Below, piece by piece: positions 44,081-53,512 of a stretch of 64,000 nt of DNA. A program made the position numbers and the translations under genes. Below the pieces are notes generated by a model. That model worked only from the letters and a program-made list of their open reading frames with translations. It searched no databases and was not told the origin of the DNA. The DNA comes from Saprospiraceae bacterium (GTDB taxonomy: Bacteria; Bacteroidota; Bacteroidia; Chitinophagales; Saprospiraceae), in NCBI GenBank assembly GCA_016714985.1, contig JADKBS010000027.1, positions 1 to 64,000 of the forward strand. The letters run 5' to 3'. Every line of letters begins with the position of its first letter. The first letter of the stretch is position 1.

Positions 44081-46729
44081 ATGACAGCGCAACAAATCCG
44101 CCAAGCATTCCTCGACTTTTTCGCTTCCAAAGGCCACAAAATCGTTCCCTCCGCCCCCATCGTCAACAAAGACGACCCCACGCTCATGTTCACCAATGCG
44201 GGCATGAACCAGTTCAAGGATTACTTCCTCGGCACCCAGAAGCCCGACGTGCGCCGCATCGCCGACACGCAGAAATGCCTTCGGGTCAGCGGCAAGCACA
44301 ACGACCTCGAAGAAGTGGGTCGTGACGGCACGCACCACACCATGTTCGAGATGCTCGGCAATTGGTCGTTTGGCGATTATTTCAAGAAGGAGGCTATTGC
44401 TTGGTCGTGGGAATTGCTGACGGACGTGCTGAAACTGCCGAAAGACCGCCTCTACGCCACTGTTTTTGAAGGTAGCCCCAATGAAGGTGTGCCAGCTGAC
44501 GATGAGGCCAAGGGCTACTGGTTGGAAGTGCTGCCACAGAACCATATCATCAACGGCAATAAAAAGGACAATTTCTGGGAAATGGGCGACACTGGCCCTT
44601 GCGGCCCCTGCACCGAAATCCATATAGACCTCCGCAGCGATGAGGAGCGGGCCAAGTTGCCCGGCGAGGCCCTCGTCAACAAGGACAACCCACGGGTCAT
44701 CGAGATTTGGAACAACGTATTCATCCAATTCAACCGCAAGGCTGATGGTTCGCTGGAGGAACTGCCCGACAAGCACGTGGACACTGGCATGGGCTTCGAG
44801 CGCCTCACGCTCGTCATCCAAGGCAAGTTCAACACTTACGACACCGACATCTTCACGCCTATCATACAATTCGTTGAAAATGAGAGTGGTATAAAATACA
44901 CAGGACAGTACCCTGAAAATCCGTCAGCCGTCCACCGTCTATCGTCCACCATTATGTCAGACATTGCGATGCGGGTCATCGCCGACCACATTCGGGCGGT
45001 GAGCTTCACCATTGCCGATGGGCAATTGCCTGACAACGGTGGGGCTGGCTACGTCATCCGCCGCATCCTGCGCAGGGCAGTGCGTTACTACTACTCGTTT
45101 TTGAACATCAAAGAACCCTTCCTCTACCGCCTTGTGCCTATGCTGGCCGACCAGTTCGCCAACGTTTTCCCAGAATTGAAAGCCCAGCAGGAACAGGTCG
45201 CCAAAATCATCCAGAGCGAGGAAAAATCGTTCTTGAACACCCTCGAAAATGGCCTTCGCCGCTTCGCAAACTTGACCGCCAAGGACGGCATCATCGCTGG
45301 CGACGAGGCGTTTGAACTCTACGATACCTTTGGCTTCCCCATTGACCTCACCCGCCTGATGGCCGAGGAAAAAGGATGGAGCGTGGATGAAAAAGGCTTT
45401 GAAAAAGCTATGCTGGCCCAAAAAGAACGTGGCCGTGCCGATGCCGAAAAGACCATTGGCGACTGGACCATCCTCGCCCCTGGCGATGTGGAGTTCGTCG
45501 GCTACGACCAGTTGGAGGTGCGCAAATCGCAGGTGTTGCGCAGCAGGACCGTAAAAACAAAGAAAGGAAACGAGCACCATATCGTGCTCAGCCGCACGCC
45601 ATTTTATGCGGAAAGCGGTGGCCAGCACGGCGACGCTGGATGGATGGAATTTGGCAACGCTGAGCGCATCGCTGTAATCGATACGGTGAAGGAAAACGAC
45701 CTGACCGTTCACGTAGTCGAGCGGTTGCCGAAGGCGATAACAGAAAACGTGGAGGCCAAGGTGGATGCCACCATGCGCCAGTCAACGAGCGCCAACCACA
45801 CGGGTGCTCACTTGCTCCATGCCGCTTTGCACAAGGTGCTCGGCAACCATGCCCTGCAAAAAGGCCAGGACGTGGACGCTGCCCGCCTTCGCTTCGACTT
45901 CTCGCATTTTGAGAAGGTGACGGAAGTGCAGGTACGGGAAATCGAGGCGATGGTGAACGGCAAAATCCGGGAGAACATCGCCCTGGAAGAGGTGCGCAAC
46001 ATGCCCATCGAGGACGCCAAAAAGCTCGGTGCCATGATGCTTTTTGGGGAGAAATATGGCGAGACTGTGCGAGTAATTACTTTCGACAAAGACTTTAGCC
46101 AAGAGCTTTGCGGGGGCACACACGTGGCCGCCACGGGCGAGATTGGCCAGTTCAAAATCGTGAGCGAAGGCGCAGTGGCCGCTGGCATCCGCCGCATCGA
46201 GGCAGTGACCGCCGCCAATGCCGAGCAATATTTCTTCTCGCAAATCGAAGAACTGGACGAAATCAAGGCGCTGCTGAAAGGCGCACAGCACCCCGTCAAG
46301 GCCATCACTGCTTTGCAGGACGAGGTGCGCTCGCTGAAAAAGCAGTTGGAGCAAATGATACACGAGCAGGCCGGGGCCATCAAGTCCCAACTGAAAGGCC
46401 AGTTCGAGGAAGTGAACGGCGTGAAATTCCTTGCTGCCAAACTCCCCTTGCAAGACGCCAACGCAGTGAAGACCCTTGCCTTCCAACTCGAACAAGAGGT
46501 CGGCAATTGCGTCATTGTCTTCGGCCTTGAAGCTGACGGCAAGCCGCAAATCATGGTCTCCGTGAGCAAGGAACTCACCGACCGCTACAACGCCGGGAAC
46601 ATGGTCAGGGAACTGGCCAAGGACATCCAAGGTGGGGGCGGCGGGCAGCCTTTCTTTGCTTCGGCAGGGGGGAAGGATGCGAGTGGGTTGGAGAAGGCGG
46701 TGGCACGAGCCAAGTCGCTTTTAGCCTAA
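44081..46729 (+). CDS. alaS: Alanyl-tRNA synthetase
   Basis: 882 aa, full length. Start MTAQQIRQAFLDFFASKGHKIVPSAP and class II motif 1 (FTNAGMNQFKDYFLG), RVSGKHNDLEEVGRDGTHHTMFEMLGNWSFGDYFK (motif 2), editing domain zinc ligands HTGAHLLHAAL and CGGTHVAATGEIG, and the C-Ala domain with GGGGGQPFFASAGGKD. Charges tRNA-Ala in the cytoplasm. Single gene with its own terminator at 46732. Codon use is typical of highly expressed genes here. Confidence 0.98.
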   Translation: MTAQQIRQAFLDFFASKGHKIVPSAPIVNKDDPTLMFTNAGMNQFKDYFLGTQKPDVRRIADTQKCLRVSGKHNDLEEVGRDGTHHTMFEMLGNWSFGDYFKKEAIAWSWELLTDVLKLPKDRLYATVFEGSPNEGVPADDEAKGYWLEVLPQNHIINGNKKDNFWEMGDTGPCGPCTEIHIDLRSDEERAKLPGEALVNKDNPRVIEIWNNVFIQFNRKADGSLEELPDKHVDTGMGFERLTLVIQGKFNTYDTDIFTPIIQFVENESGIKYTGQYPENPSAVHRLSSTIMSDIAMRVIADHIRAVSFTIADGQLPDNGGAGYVIRRILRRAVRYYYSFLNIKEPFLYRLVPMLADQFANVFPELKAQQEQVAKIIQSEEKSFLNTLENGLRRFANLTAKDGIIAGDEAFELYDTFGFPIDLTRLMAEEKGWSVDEKGFEKAMLAQKERGRADAEKTIGDWTILAPGDVEFVGYDQLEVRKSQVLRSRTVKTKKGNEHHIVLSRTPFYAESGGQHGDAGWMEFGNAERIAVIDTVKENDLTVHVVERLPKAITENVEAKVDATMRQSTSANHTGAHLLHAALHKVLGNHALQKGQDVDAARLRFDFSHFEKVTEVQVREIEAMVNGKIRENIALEEVRNMPIEDAKKLGAMMLFGEKYGETVRVITFDKDFSQELCGGTHVAATGEIGQFKIVSEGAVAAGIRRIEAVTAANAEQYFFSQIEELDEIKALLKGAQHPVKAITALQDEVRSLKKQLEQMIHEQAGAIKSQLKGQFEEVNGVKFLAAKLPLQDANAVKTLAFQLEQEVGNCVIVFGLEADGKPQIMVSVSKELTDRYNAGNMVRELAKDIQGGGGGQPFFASAGGKDASGLEKAVARAKSLLA

Positions 46730-46731
46730 CG

Positions 46732-46763
46732 AAAAAGCCCGGCCAAGTTTGGCTGGGCTTTTT
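46732..46763 (+). terminator. Intrinsic terminator of alaS
   Basis: AAAAGCCCGGCCAA, loop GTT, TTGGCTGGGCTTTTTT: a strong stem with one mismatch and a U-run, starting 2 nt after the alaS stop. Confidence 0.9.
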
Positions 46764-46878
46764 TGTTTGAGTTTAAACCTATATTTTTGACCAAAATCAA
46801 TCCTTCATAGAAGCAGTAGCCGTTCAGAAGAAGCCCGTCAAATCGCTTCGTAAATAAGGGCCAAAGATTCCAGCCGCC

Positions 46879-47412
46879 TTGGTTTACGAGGTTGTTGGAG
46901 GCAAGCCCATTTACAACAAGGGCTACAAGGATGTATTGAACAAAACAAAAACGCTGGAGGAAATCAATTTGAGAACGCAGTTGCAACCTGGCCTTTGCGC
47001 TATGTTGACTGCAAGTATTGGAATGGCTACAATCGATTTAGATTACCAACTTGCTTCTGGCAAGCTTGGCATCAATATTTCCCAGAATGACAAACGAGGT
47101 GCTGACCTTACCATCTATAAAGCCGAAAACTGGGAATGGAAGCCAATTTTCTCCAACCTTCCACCGGAAGTCGTCATCGAAATAGACGTGCAAACTGAAC
47201 TGGAAGGAATGACCGAAATGGATTATATCTCCACTAAAATCAAAGATTACATTGAATTTGGCGTGAAAAAGGTCATTTGGATTTTCACGAAACAGCAATT
47301 GATTCTCGTGGCAACTGCTCAATTGCCTTGGCTCACCTACGACTGGACGGCAGAAATCGAAGTCGTGGAAGGCGTTTCCTTCAAATTGGACGACATGATA
47401 AAGGTTGCTTAA
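46879..47412 (+). CDS. Uma2 family (PDDEXK-like) protein with eroded 5' end
   Basis: Reads VYEVVGGKPIYNKGYKDVLNKTKTLEEI and VVIEIDVQTELEG, then KKVIWIFTKQQLILVA, the Uma2/DUF820 restriction-endonuclease-like family of unknown role. The only start in this frame is TTG 46879. Upstream the same frame reads EAVAVQKKPVKSLRK, TAA, then GPKIPAALVYEV, which looks like the true N-terminus with an in-frame stop at 46855-46857 and ATA where the ATG should be. So the gene may be decaying, or the short form is translated. Isolated after alaS. Confidence 0.65.
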   Translation: MVYEVVGGKPIYNKGYKDVLNKTKTLEEINLRTQLQPGLCAMLTASIGMATIDLDYQLASGKLGINISQNDKRGADLTIYKAENWEWKPIFSNLPPEVVIEIDVQTELEGMTEMDYISTKIKDYIEFGVKKVIWIFTKQQLILVATAQLPWLTYDWTAEIEVVEGVSFKLDDMIKVA

Positions 47413-47713
47413 TCCCGAACCCCACCTATAAGTGAAACCCTCACTGCCTTCACCACCTTCTTTTCAAGCCAAACCACTAAATCCATCCCCATGTCGGTAT
47501 CCCTGAAACCATTGCGGAAGGCTTTGCCATGGGCCACCGCTATATCTTATTTCGAAGGCTTCTAAAATGCCTCCTCCACCTCGCCCCATACGCCGCCCAA
47601 ACCTTAAGTGACATAGACCAATCGGCTGTCATTTGCCACAAATTGGCTATCGCAAATATTGCCTTGGTAAGTGGGTTTTTGGACAGCGTTTTTCGTCATG
47701 TTTTTTTGATTTA
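47413..47713. other. Intergenic region, no gene seen
   Basis: 301 bp between convergent genes. No hairpin with a U-tract and no supported ORF. Confidence 0.35.
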
Positions 47714-48730
47714 TTAAAATTCAATGACTGCTTTGATAACTTTTTCATCTGGTAAATACAGTTTGGTAAACGTTTCTGGCAGCGTGTCGAAAGCCAATCG
47801 GTGCGTGATATAACCTTCAATATCCACCAAGCCGGCTTTCAACAAGCGTATCAACTTGGTAAAATCGGTCGCAACAGCGTTTCGGGATGATTTTAGCGTG
47901 ATTTCTTTTCGATGAAAAAGGGGGTCGTGAAACACAATATCGCCGATAAAAAGCCCGATATAGACGATGGTGCCGCTCGCCGCAACATATTCCAAGCAGT
48001 TTTCCATGGATTGTTTATTGCCCGTTGCATCCAAAACGACCGTGGGCAAATCGCCATCGAGCAGGTTTTTCAAATCGCCGGCCACCTGTTCGCCCAATTT
48101 GATGCACGACACCGAGGGATATTTATGCTTGATATACGCCAAACGGGTATCGTTCATATCCAAAACAAGCACTTTGGCGGCTTTGAGCAATGCCATTGCC
48201 ACCGTGCCAATGCCAATCGGCCCTGCACCAACTACCAACACAATATCATCGGCTTGGATATCGGCCCTTTCCACGGCATGGCTACCAATGGCCAAGGGTT
48301 CAATCATGGCGATTTGGTCGAGCGTCAGTTCATTGGCGGGATAAACCAAATGGGCGGGATAAGTGATAAGCTCCTGCATCGCCCCGTCCTCATGCACCCC
48401 CAAGACCTTCAAACTGCTACCGCAATTCGTTTTGCCCCGCCTTACCGCTTGGTCTTCCAGTTCATTTCGATAAGGCATCACGGCACACAAGTCCCCTTTC
48501 TTGAGGTGCTCCACGCCTTTGCCTGTTTCGACCACTTCGGCGGCAATTTCATGCCCCAAAATGCGGGGATAAGTAAAAAATGGCTGCTTGCCGTTGAAAG
48601 CGTGCAGGTCAGTGCCGCAGACACCCATCCGCCTTATTTTTAGCAGTACTTCGCCTTTTTCGGGCGGTTTTGGGGAATCTTTTGTGAGGTGTTTTAATTC
48701 CCCGATTTTTTCAAGAACAATGGCTTTCAT
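47714..48730 (-). CDS. Zinc-type alcohol dehydrogenase (fucose dehydrogenase-like)
   Basis: 338 aa from ATG 48730. Catalytic zinc ligands: Cys in GVCGTDLHAF, HE in GHEIAAE, and the acid in MIEPLAIGSHA. Rossmann VVGAGPIGIGTVAMAL binds NAD(P). The structural zinc lobe is degraded: usual CxxCxxC is replaced by NELEDQAVRRGKTNC. Close context is a lactonase-like amidohydrolase gene 10 nt upstream, which points to oxidation of L-fucose or a like sugar (inference). Acts in the cytoplasm. Confidence 0.85.
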   Translation of the reverse strand: MKAIVLEKIGELKHLTKDSPKPPEKGEVLLKIRRMGVCGTDLHAFNGKQPFFTYPRILGHEIAAEVVETGKGVEHLKKGDLCAVMPYRNELEDQAVRRGKTNCGSSLKVLGVHEDGAMQELITYPAHLVYPANELTLDQIAMIEPLAIGSHAVERADIQADDIVLVVGAGPIGIGTVAMALLKAAKVLVLDMNDTRLAYIKHKYPSVSCIKLGEQVAGDLKNLLDGDLPTVVLDATGNKQSMENCLEYVAASGTIVYIGLFIGDIVFHDPLFHRKEITLKSSRNAVATDFTKLIRLLKAGLVDIEGYITHRLAFDTLPETFTKLYLPDEKVIKAVIEF

Positions 48731-48740
48731 AAGTGCTTGT

Positions 48741-49577
48741 TCATAAACTATAAAACCGAACCGCATTTCCACCAAAGAATTTGTCCTGTTCCGTTTTGCT
48801 GAACCTTGAAAAATAGTCTTCCACAATTTCAAATTGCGCTTGATAGGAAGCGGCCAATTGACAAACCGGCCAATCCGAGCCATACACAATCCGGTCGGTG
48901 CCAAATGCTTCAACGACAATATCGAGATAGGCCGTAAAATCTTCTTTTTTCCAGCCCTTCCAATCTGCCTCCGTAACAAGGCCCGATATTTTGCAAAAAA
49001 CATTGCCAAAGGAAGCGATTTTGACCATATAATCCGCCCATTCGCCCACGATTTGCTGTTTTATCCAAGGTTTTGCGATATGGTCAATGATAAACGCTTG
49101 TTCTGGGAAGGCTTTGATAAATTCGAGCGTATAAGCCAGTTGGTCCGTGAAAATCAGGATATCGTAGGTGTATCCATGTTTTTTCAGTTGCGAGACGCCC
49201 CTCATAAAATCGGGGCGCAGCATAAAATCCCGCTGCGCCTCATCGTGCAGCACATGGCGAAAGCCCCTCATTTTTGGGAATTGAAGGTAGTATTGCAGAC
49301 GTTCTTCCACATTTGTTGCCCTAAAATCCACCCACCCAACGATGCCTTTGATAAAGCGGTGTTGCATCGACAATTGGAGCAAAAAACTGTTTTCCGCTTC
49401 CGATTGGTCGGCCTGTACGGCCACGCAGCCCCCAAGGCCACATTCGGTCAAGTGCAACCATAAATCATCGGGCAGGAAATCCTTTTTTATGGCGGGCATT
49501 TCATCCGACATCCAAATATGCCGGGTGGGGTCGTACTGCCAAAAATGCTGGTGGGCGTCAATACGTTTTGTATTCAT
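48741..49577 (-). CDS. Amidohydrolase family lactonase (L-fuconolactonase-like)
   Basis: 278 aa of the COG3618 family. Motifs: RIDAHQHFW (metal HxH), GGCVAVQADQ, MRGFRHVLHDE, FIIDHIAKP, and RIVYGSDWPVC (final metal Asp). These enzymes open sugar lactones such as L-fucono-1,5-lactone, the second step of the non-phosphorylated fucose route. Paired with the dehydrogenase that follows 10 nt downstream. Later steps (dehydratase, aldolase) are not adjacent. Confidence 0.85.
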   Translation of the reverse strand: MNTKRIDAHQHFWQYDPTRHIWMSDEMPAIKKDFLPDDLWLHLTECGLGGCVAVQADQSEAENSFLLQLSMQHRFIKGIVGWVDFRATNVEERLQYYLQFPKMRGFRHVLHDEAQRDFMLRPDFMRGVSQLKKHGYTYDILIFTDQLAYTLEFIKAFPEQAFIIDHIAKPWIKQQIVGEWADYMVKIASFGNVFCKISGLVTEADWKGWKKEDFTAYLDIVVEAFGTDRIVYGSDWPVCQLAASYQAQFEIVEDYFSRFSKTEQDKFFGGNAVRFYSL

Positions 49578-49636
49578 ATCAATTTCGGATTTGTTTCGTT
49601 TACAGGACAGCTTGAAAGCAGCGGGAACAGCTCGAT

Positions 49637-50658
49637 TTAAAACCTTATCGTTTCAATCACCTCCACCACCCTCTCCATCATCTCCTCCGTAAAATCCAAG
49701 TGCGTCACGAAACGCACCGTCGCTGGCCCGAAGGCCGTGGCCATCACCCCCTTCTCCTCCAATTTTTTCAACAAATCCGCAGCGGTGAGGGGCGGCACGA
49801 GGTCGAAGATGACGATGTTCGACTGCACGGGCCGTACCTCGCTCACCCAGTTTTGCTGGCGCAATGTCTCGCCCAAGACCCTTGCACGGCGGTTGTCGTC
49901 CCGCAGTCTTTCGACGTTGTTTTCAAGGGCGAATATGCCCGCTGCAGCGAGGTAGCCCGCCTGTCGCATCCCGCCGCCCATCACCTTTCGGAAGCGCCTC
50001 GCCTTTGCGATAAAGTCCTGATTGCCAAGGAGAAGCGAACCGACTGGCGCTCCCAAACCCTTCGAGAGGCAAATGGAAATGCTGTCAAACGCAGCACCCC
50101 ATTCGAAGGTAGATTCCCCCGTTTCGACGAGCGCATTGAAGAGACGGGCACCATCCAAGTGCAAGGCCAACCCCTTTCGCTGCACAATTTTCGGATGGGT
50201 CGCACTTCATCCAAAGTATAACAACTACCACCGCCCTTGTTTGCCGTGTTCTCCAAAACGACGAGGCGGGTGGTGGGCAGCCAATCGTAGTTTGGCTTGA
50301 TGGCCACCTCGATTTGCGCAGCGGTGGTTTTACCGTTCGTGCCTGCAATGAGGTTAATGGCTACCCCACTGTTTGAGGCGTAGCCGCCCGTTTCATACTG
50401 GTAAATATGGGAGTAGTGGTCGCAAATCACCTCGTCGAGCTGCCCGCAATGGGTTCGGATGGCGATTTGGTTGGTCATCGTTCCAGAAGGGCAAAACAGG
50501 GCGGACTCCTTGCCAAACATGGCTGCGGCCTTGGCTTGCAGGGCGTTCACCGTGGGGTCGTCGTTGAACACGTCGTCGCCAACCTCGGCGGCAAACATGG
50601 CCTGTAGCATGGCAGGTGTGGGCTTTGTGACAGTGTCGGAAATCAGGTTGATTGACAT
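49637..50658 (-). CDS. ltaE: Low-specificity L-threonine aldolase, frameshifted in a G run
   Basis: Starts MSINLISDTVTKPTPAMLQAM and runs ATG 50658 to ~50175 in one frame, then continues as GLALHLDGARLFNAL to 49637 in the next. Adding one G to the GGGG at ~50174 restores KLCSERG-LALHLDGAR. About 340 aa, the family's normal size. PLP Lys lies in SICLSKGLGAPVGS; GDDVFNDDPTVNALQ is conserved. It cleaves L-threonine to glycine and acetaldehyde. Probably intact in the organism. Confidence 0.9.
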
Positions 50659-50926
50659 AGCTATCTTTTGGGCGGAAAGGTAGAAATCCCTTCAGATTTT
50701 TGATGAAAAACAAGTTTCCAAAACATTCCTCAAAATAGCCATGCCAATTCTATTTGCACAAACTCCTTAATTTCTCCTTAGAACACGAGTTTTGGGGCCA
50801 TAAAAATGGAATTGGCAATATTTTCGCTAAAATTTTCTACCTCCGCTGACTAAATTATCCCCCCTTAAAAGGCTTATTTGGCTAACACCCCTGTTTTCAT
50901 TAGCCACAACTCATAAATCAATCTTA

Positions 50927-52282
50927 ATGAAACTTCATAACTACCTCGCCATGAGCATTCTGGCCCTGTCATTGGCATCCTGTCAAAAAGATGAGGGCAC
51001 GACTGAAGACACCGTCAAATTAGATCTAGCGCTGGAGCAAGTACTGAAAGATGCCTCTGGAGGCACTGGAAAGTCACATTTCGTACTGCCTTACAGCAAC
51101 GAGTATGATAAAATTCCACAAGACCCAAAAAACCCCATCACACAAGCAAAGATTGATCTTGGCGCACTGCTGTTCCACGAAACTGGCATTGGGCTAAGCC
51201 CAAAACACGCTTCGAACATGGGCAACTACTCCTGTGCTTCCTGCCATTTTGCAAGTGCTGGCTTCCAGGCTGGTACGCACCAAGGAATCGCTGATGGTGG
51301 AATGGGCTTTGGCATCAACGGGGAAGGCAGGATCGCCAACCCAGAATATGATGTGACGGAGTTGGACGTTCAGCCAGTACGCTCCCCTTCCGCACTGAAC
51401 ATCGCCTACCAAGAAGCAATTCTATGGAACGGCCAATTCGGGGCGGTCGGCGTGAATGAAGGCACAGAGGCTGGTTGGACGGTAGGCACGCCAAAAGCCA
51501 AGAACTACCTCGGCTACCACGGCACCGAGACACAGGCCATTGCCGCACAGGACGTTCACCGCTTAAAGATGAACCAAGATATTTGCGTTGACCTGAATTA
51601 CAAGGCAATGTATGACAAAGCTTTCCCGGATGTTGACCCCGGTGTCCGATATGGACAGGAGAATACTGGCCTTGCCATCGCCGCTTATGAACGTATCATT
51701 TTGGCCAACCAAGCGCCTTTCCAGCAATGGCTGCGTGGCAAGGAGGATGCAATGAGTGACCAAGAAAAACGGGGCGCCATCCTGTTTTTTGGCAAGGCGG
51801 AATGCGCATCCTGCCACAATGGACCAAGCCTTGCTAACATGGAATTCCACGCCATCGGCATGAAGGATTTGTTTGAATCAACCGACATCACTTACGGTGC
51901 AAATTCGGAGTCTTGCGAGAACAAAGGCCGCTGGTGCTTCACCAAAAATGATGCAGATATGTTCAAGTTCAAGGTGCCCCAACTCTACAACCTTGCCGAC
52001 TCGCCTTTCTACGGCCATGGGGCAAGTTTCCGAAACATCCGGGATGTGGTGGCCTATAAAAACAAAGGCACAAAAGAAAATATCAACGTACCCGACGACC
52101 GCCTTTCGGAATACTTTAAGCCATTGAGCCTCACTGAGCAAGAAATTGATGATATCAGCGCCTTCATCGAAATTAGCCTCCGTGACCCCAACCTGTTGCG
52201 CTACCAGCCATTGTCCATCCGATCTGGGAATTGCTTCCCGAACAACGACGCACAATCAAAAATTGACCTTGGTTGCAACTGA
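50927..52282 (+). CDS. Di-haem cytochrome c peroxidase (MauG/CcpA type) lipoprotein
   Basis: 451 aa with SPII signal (ALSLASC, Cys19). Two c-haem motifs CASCH at C103-H107 and C293-H297. Other landmarks are DLGALLFHET, RSPSALNIAY, and the second-domain FKVPQLYNLADSPFYGHGASF. It reduces H2O2 in the periplasm with electrons from cytochromes, though MauG-like oxidation of proteins is possible. Single gene; the MITE-like copy 2 begins 4 nt after its stop. Confidence 0.92.
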   Translation: MKLHNYLAMSILALSLASCQKDEGTTEDTVKLDLALEQVLKDASGGTGKSHFVLPYSNEYDKIPQDPKNPITQAKIDLGALLFHETGIGLSPKHASNMGNYSCASCHFASAGFQAGTHQGIADGGMGFGINGEGRIANPEYDVTELDVQPVRSPSALNIAYQEAILWNGQFGAVGVNEGTEAGWTVGTPKAKNYLGYHGTETQAIAAQDVHRLKMNQDICVDLNYKAMYDKAFPDVDPGVRYGQENTGLAIAAYERIILANQAPFQQWLRGKEDAMSDQEKRGAILFFGKAECASCHNGPSLANMEFHAIGMKDLFESTDITYGANSESCENKGRWCFTKNDADMFKFKVPQLYNLADSPFYGHGASFRNIRDVVAYKNKGTKENINVPDDRLSEYFKPLSLTEQEIDDISAFIEISLRDPNLLRYQPLSIRSGNCFPNNDAQSKIDLGCN

Positions 52283-52286
52283 TGAC

Positions 52287-52453
52287 TTAGAAGCTGTTTG
52301 AATTTACCTCACTGGGCTAAAAAGGCGTCTTTTTCGTCCTGAATCGAGCAAATTTCTCGGCAATAGCCCTGCTATTCCCTCTAAATTTCCTCGATTCAGG
52401 ACGAAAAATCCACTCTTTTTATCTCCAGCAGGCAAATTCAAACAGCTTCTTAA
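52287..52453. mobile_element. MITE-like element, copy 2
   Basis: Terminal inverted repeats AGAAGCTGTTTGAATTT (52289-52305) and complement (52434-52450), 17 bp perfect, flanked by TT/TA. Inner arms TTTTTCGTCCTGAATCGAG (~52331) and complement (52390-52408). No ORF. Terminal bases match the element at 20333-20484 (AGAARCTGTTT), as do length and layout. Confidence 0.7.
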
Positions 52454-52650
52454 CCAACTGATTATCAGCGACATAAAATTTCACACCCATAAAAACCAGC
52501 TAGCGCAGGCCTACCTAGGCTTGCGCTTTTTGTATTAAATGAGTTTTGAAATACGACCATGCTGTTACACCTTGACAAAAAACCTAATTTTGCAGCCAAT
52601 ACTAACCTTTGAATCAAGCCCTATATCCGTAAATCACTTAATTCCTTGTC

Positions 52651-53292
52651 ATGAAACAGCTTGTCGTACTTCTATTAATCCTCGGCCTTTTTGGTTGCAA
52701 CCAAGACCCCGCACCAGCCGAGGCCTCAAATCCAGCACCTGCCGCACAACCCACTATCAATGAAGGTTTTCAAAACCTGTTCGAAGAGGTGAACATCGTA
52801 AAAATGCACCTTTTTGGAACAAAAGAGGCTGAACCAAAGATTGATGACTACCCGTACGTCGGCAAGCCAATCGGCGAGTCTGAACTAAAATTCCTTTCCC
52901 CTGACCTTCAGCCCAATGAAATAGGAAGCGTTTACGCATGCTACAGGACGGAGTACAATGGCTTCTACATCTTGCGAGTGCCCGGCAAATACTCCTCCAG
53001 CGACCTAGCCCTTGCCAAATGGGACGCCAATGCAAACCAACTTATCAAAGTAATGGACCTCGCTATGTTGCAGTGCGACGAAGGAATGTGCCACCAGCAA
53101 GATGCTTGGCTCACCGACCTCGACGACGACCGCAGCTTGGAACTCGTAATACGAAAGCAGGTGAACGATAATGGCAAAATCTCCAATGAGGAGTTTTCCG
53201 TGCTGGCGCAACAGCCACCCGGTAGTTTTACCAAGGCGCCAGACAACCTCGCCTCCTTGGCCCCACAAACTAGCTATGTACTTCAAAAATGA
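52651..53292 (+). CDS. Small lipoprotein of unknown function
   Basis: 213 aa; lipobox LGLFGC gives Cys16, followed by a Pro/Ala-rich linker (DPAPAEASNPAPAAQP). The mature domain has a FG-GAP-like acidic loop, DLDDDRSLELVIRK, and a Cys pair in LQCDEGMCHQQ. I do not recognise a family. A -7 box TAATTTTG lies at 52585-52592. A decayed nested-hairpin element follows 14 nt after the stop. Confidence 0.75.
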   Translation: MKQLVVLLLILGLFGCNQDPAPAEASNPAPAAQPTINEGFQNLFEEVNIVKMHLFGTKEAEPKIDDYPYVGKPIGESELKFLSPDLQPNEIGSVYACYRTEYNGFYILRVPGKYSSSDLALAKWDANANQLIKVMDLAMLQCDEGMCHQQDAWLTDLDDDRSLELVIRKQVNDNGKISNEEFSVLAQQPPGSFTKAPDNLASLAPQTSYVLQK

Positions 53293-53305
53293 CACCCGAA
53301 AGGAA

Positions 53306-53435
53306 TTGTTCAGGAGGGTGTGGGATGAGAGAAAAAAAATGATTTTTTTCTCTCTCATCCCATATTTTTGGGTATTTACTGGGGTATAATTCTAAATTTT
53401 TTCCAAAAAAAATCCCCCCTGCAAATAGTTACAAA
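53306..53435 (+). repeat. Nested double-hairpin element, copy 2 (decayed)
   Basis: Same order as the reverse complement of 41286-41419: GGAGGGTGTGGGATGAGAGA hairpin to ~53363, a TTTTGGG linker, then a second hairpin reduced to scattered pairs (TTTTTTCCAAAAAAAATCCC), ending CTGCAAATAGTTACAAA. The first hairpin is still near-perfect. Confidence 0.75.
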
Positions 53436-53512
53436 CGATAAATGATGAATGATAAATGCCAGAACAGCACCAACCTTCATCATTTTTCATTCATAATTTA
53501 TCATTAATTAAG
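53434..53512. repeat. Hairpin of iterated word ATGATAAAT before glgP
   Basis: GATAAATGATGAATGATAAATG on the left pairs with CATCATTTTTCATTCATAATTTATC on the right around a 17-nt loop, ending 7 nt before the start codon. A structure so close to the start could limit translation. Confidence 0.65.

Noticed and set aside
47912..48643. 243-codon plus-strand ORF opposite the dehydrogenase
   Set aside because: Antisense shadow of a well-supported dehydrogenase gene.
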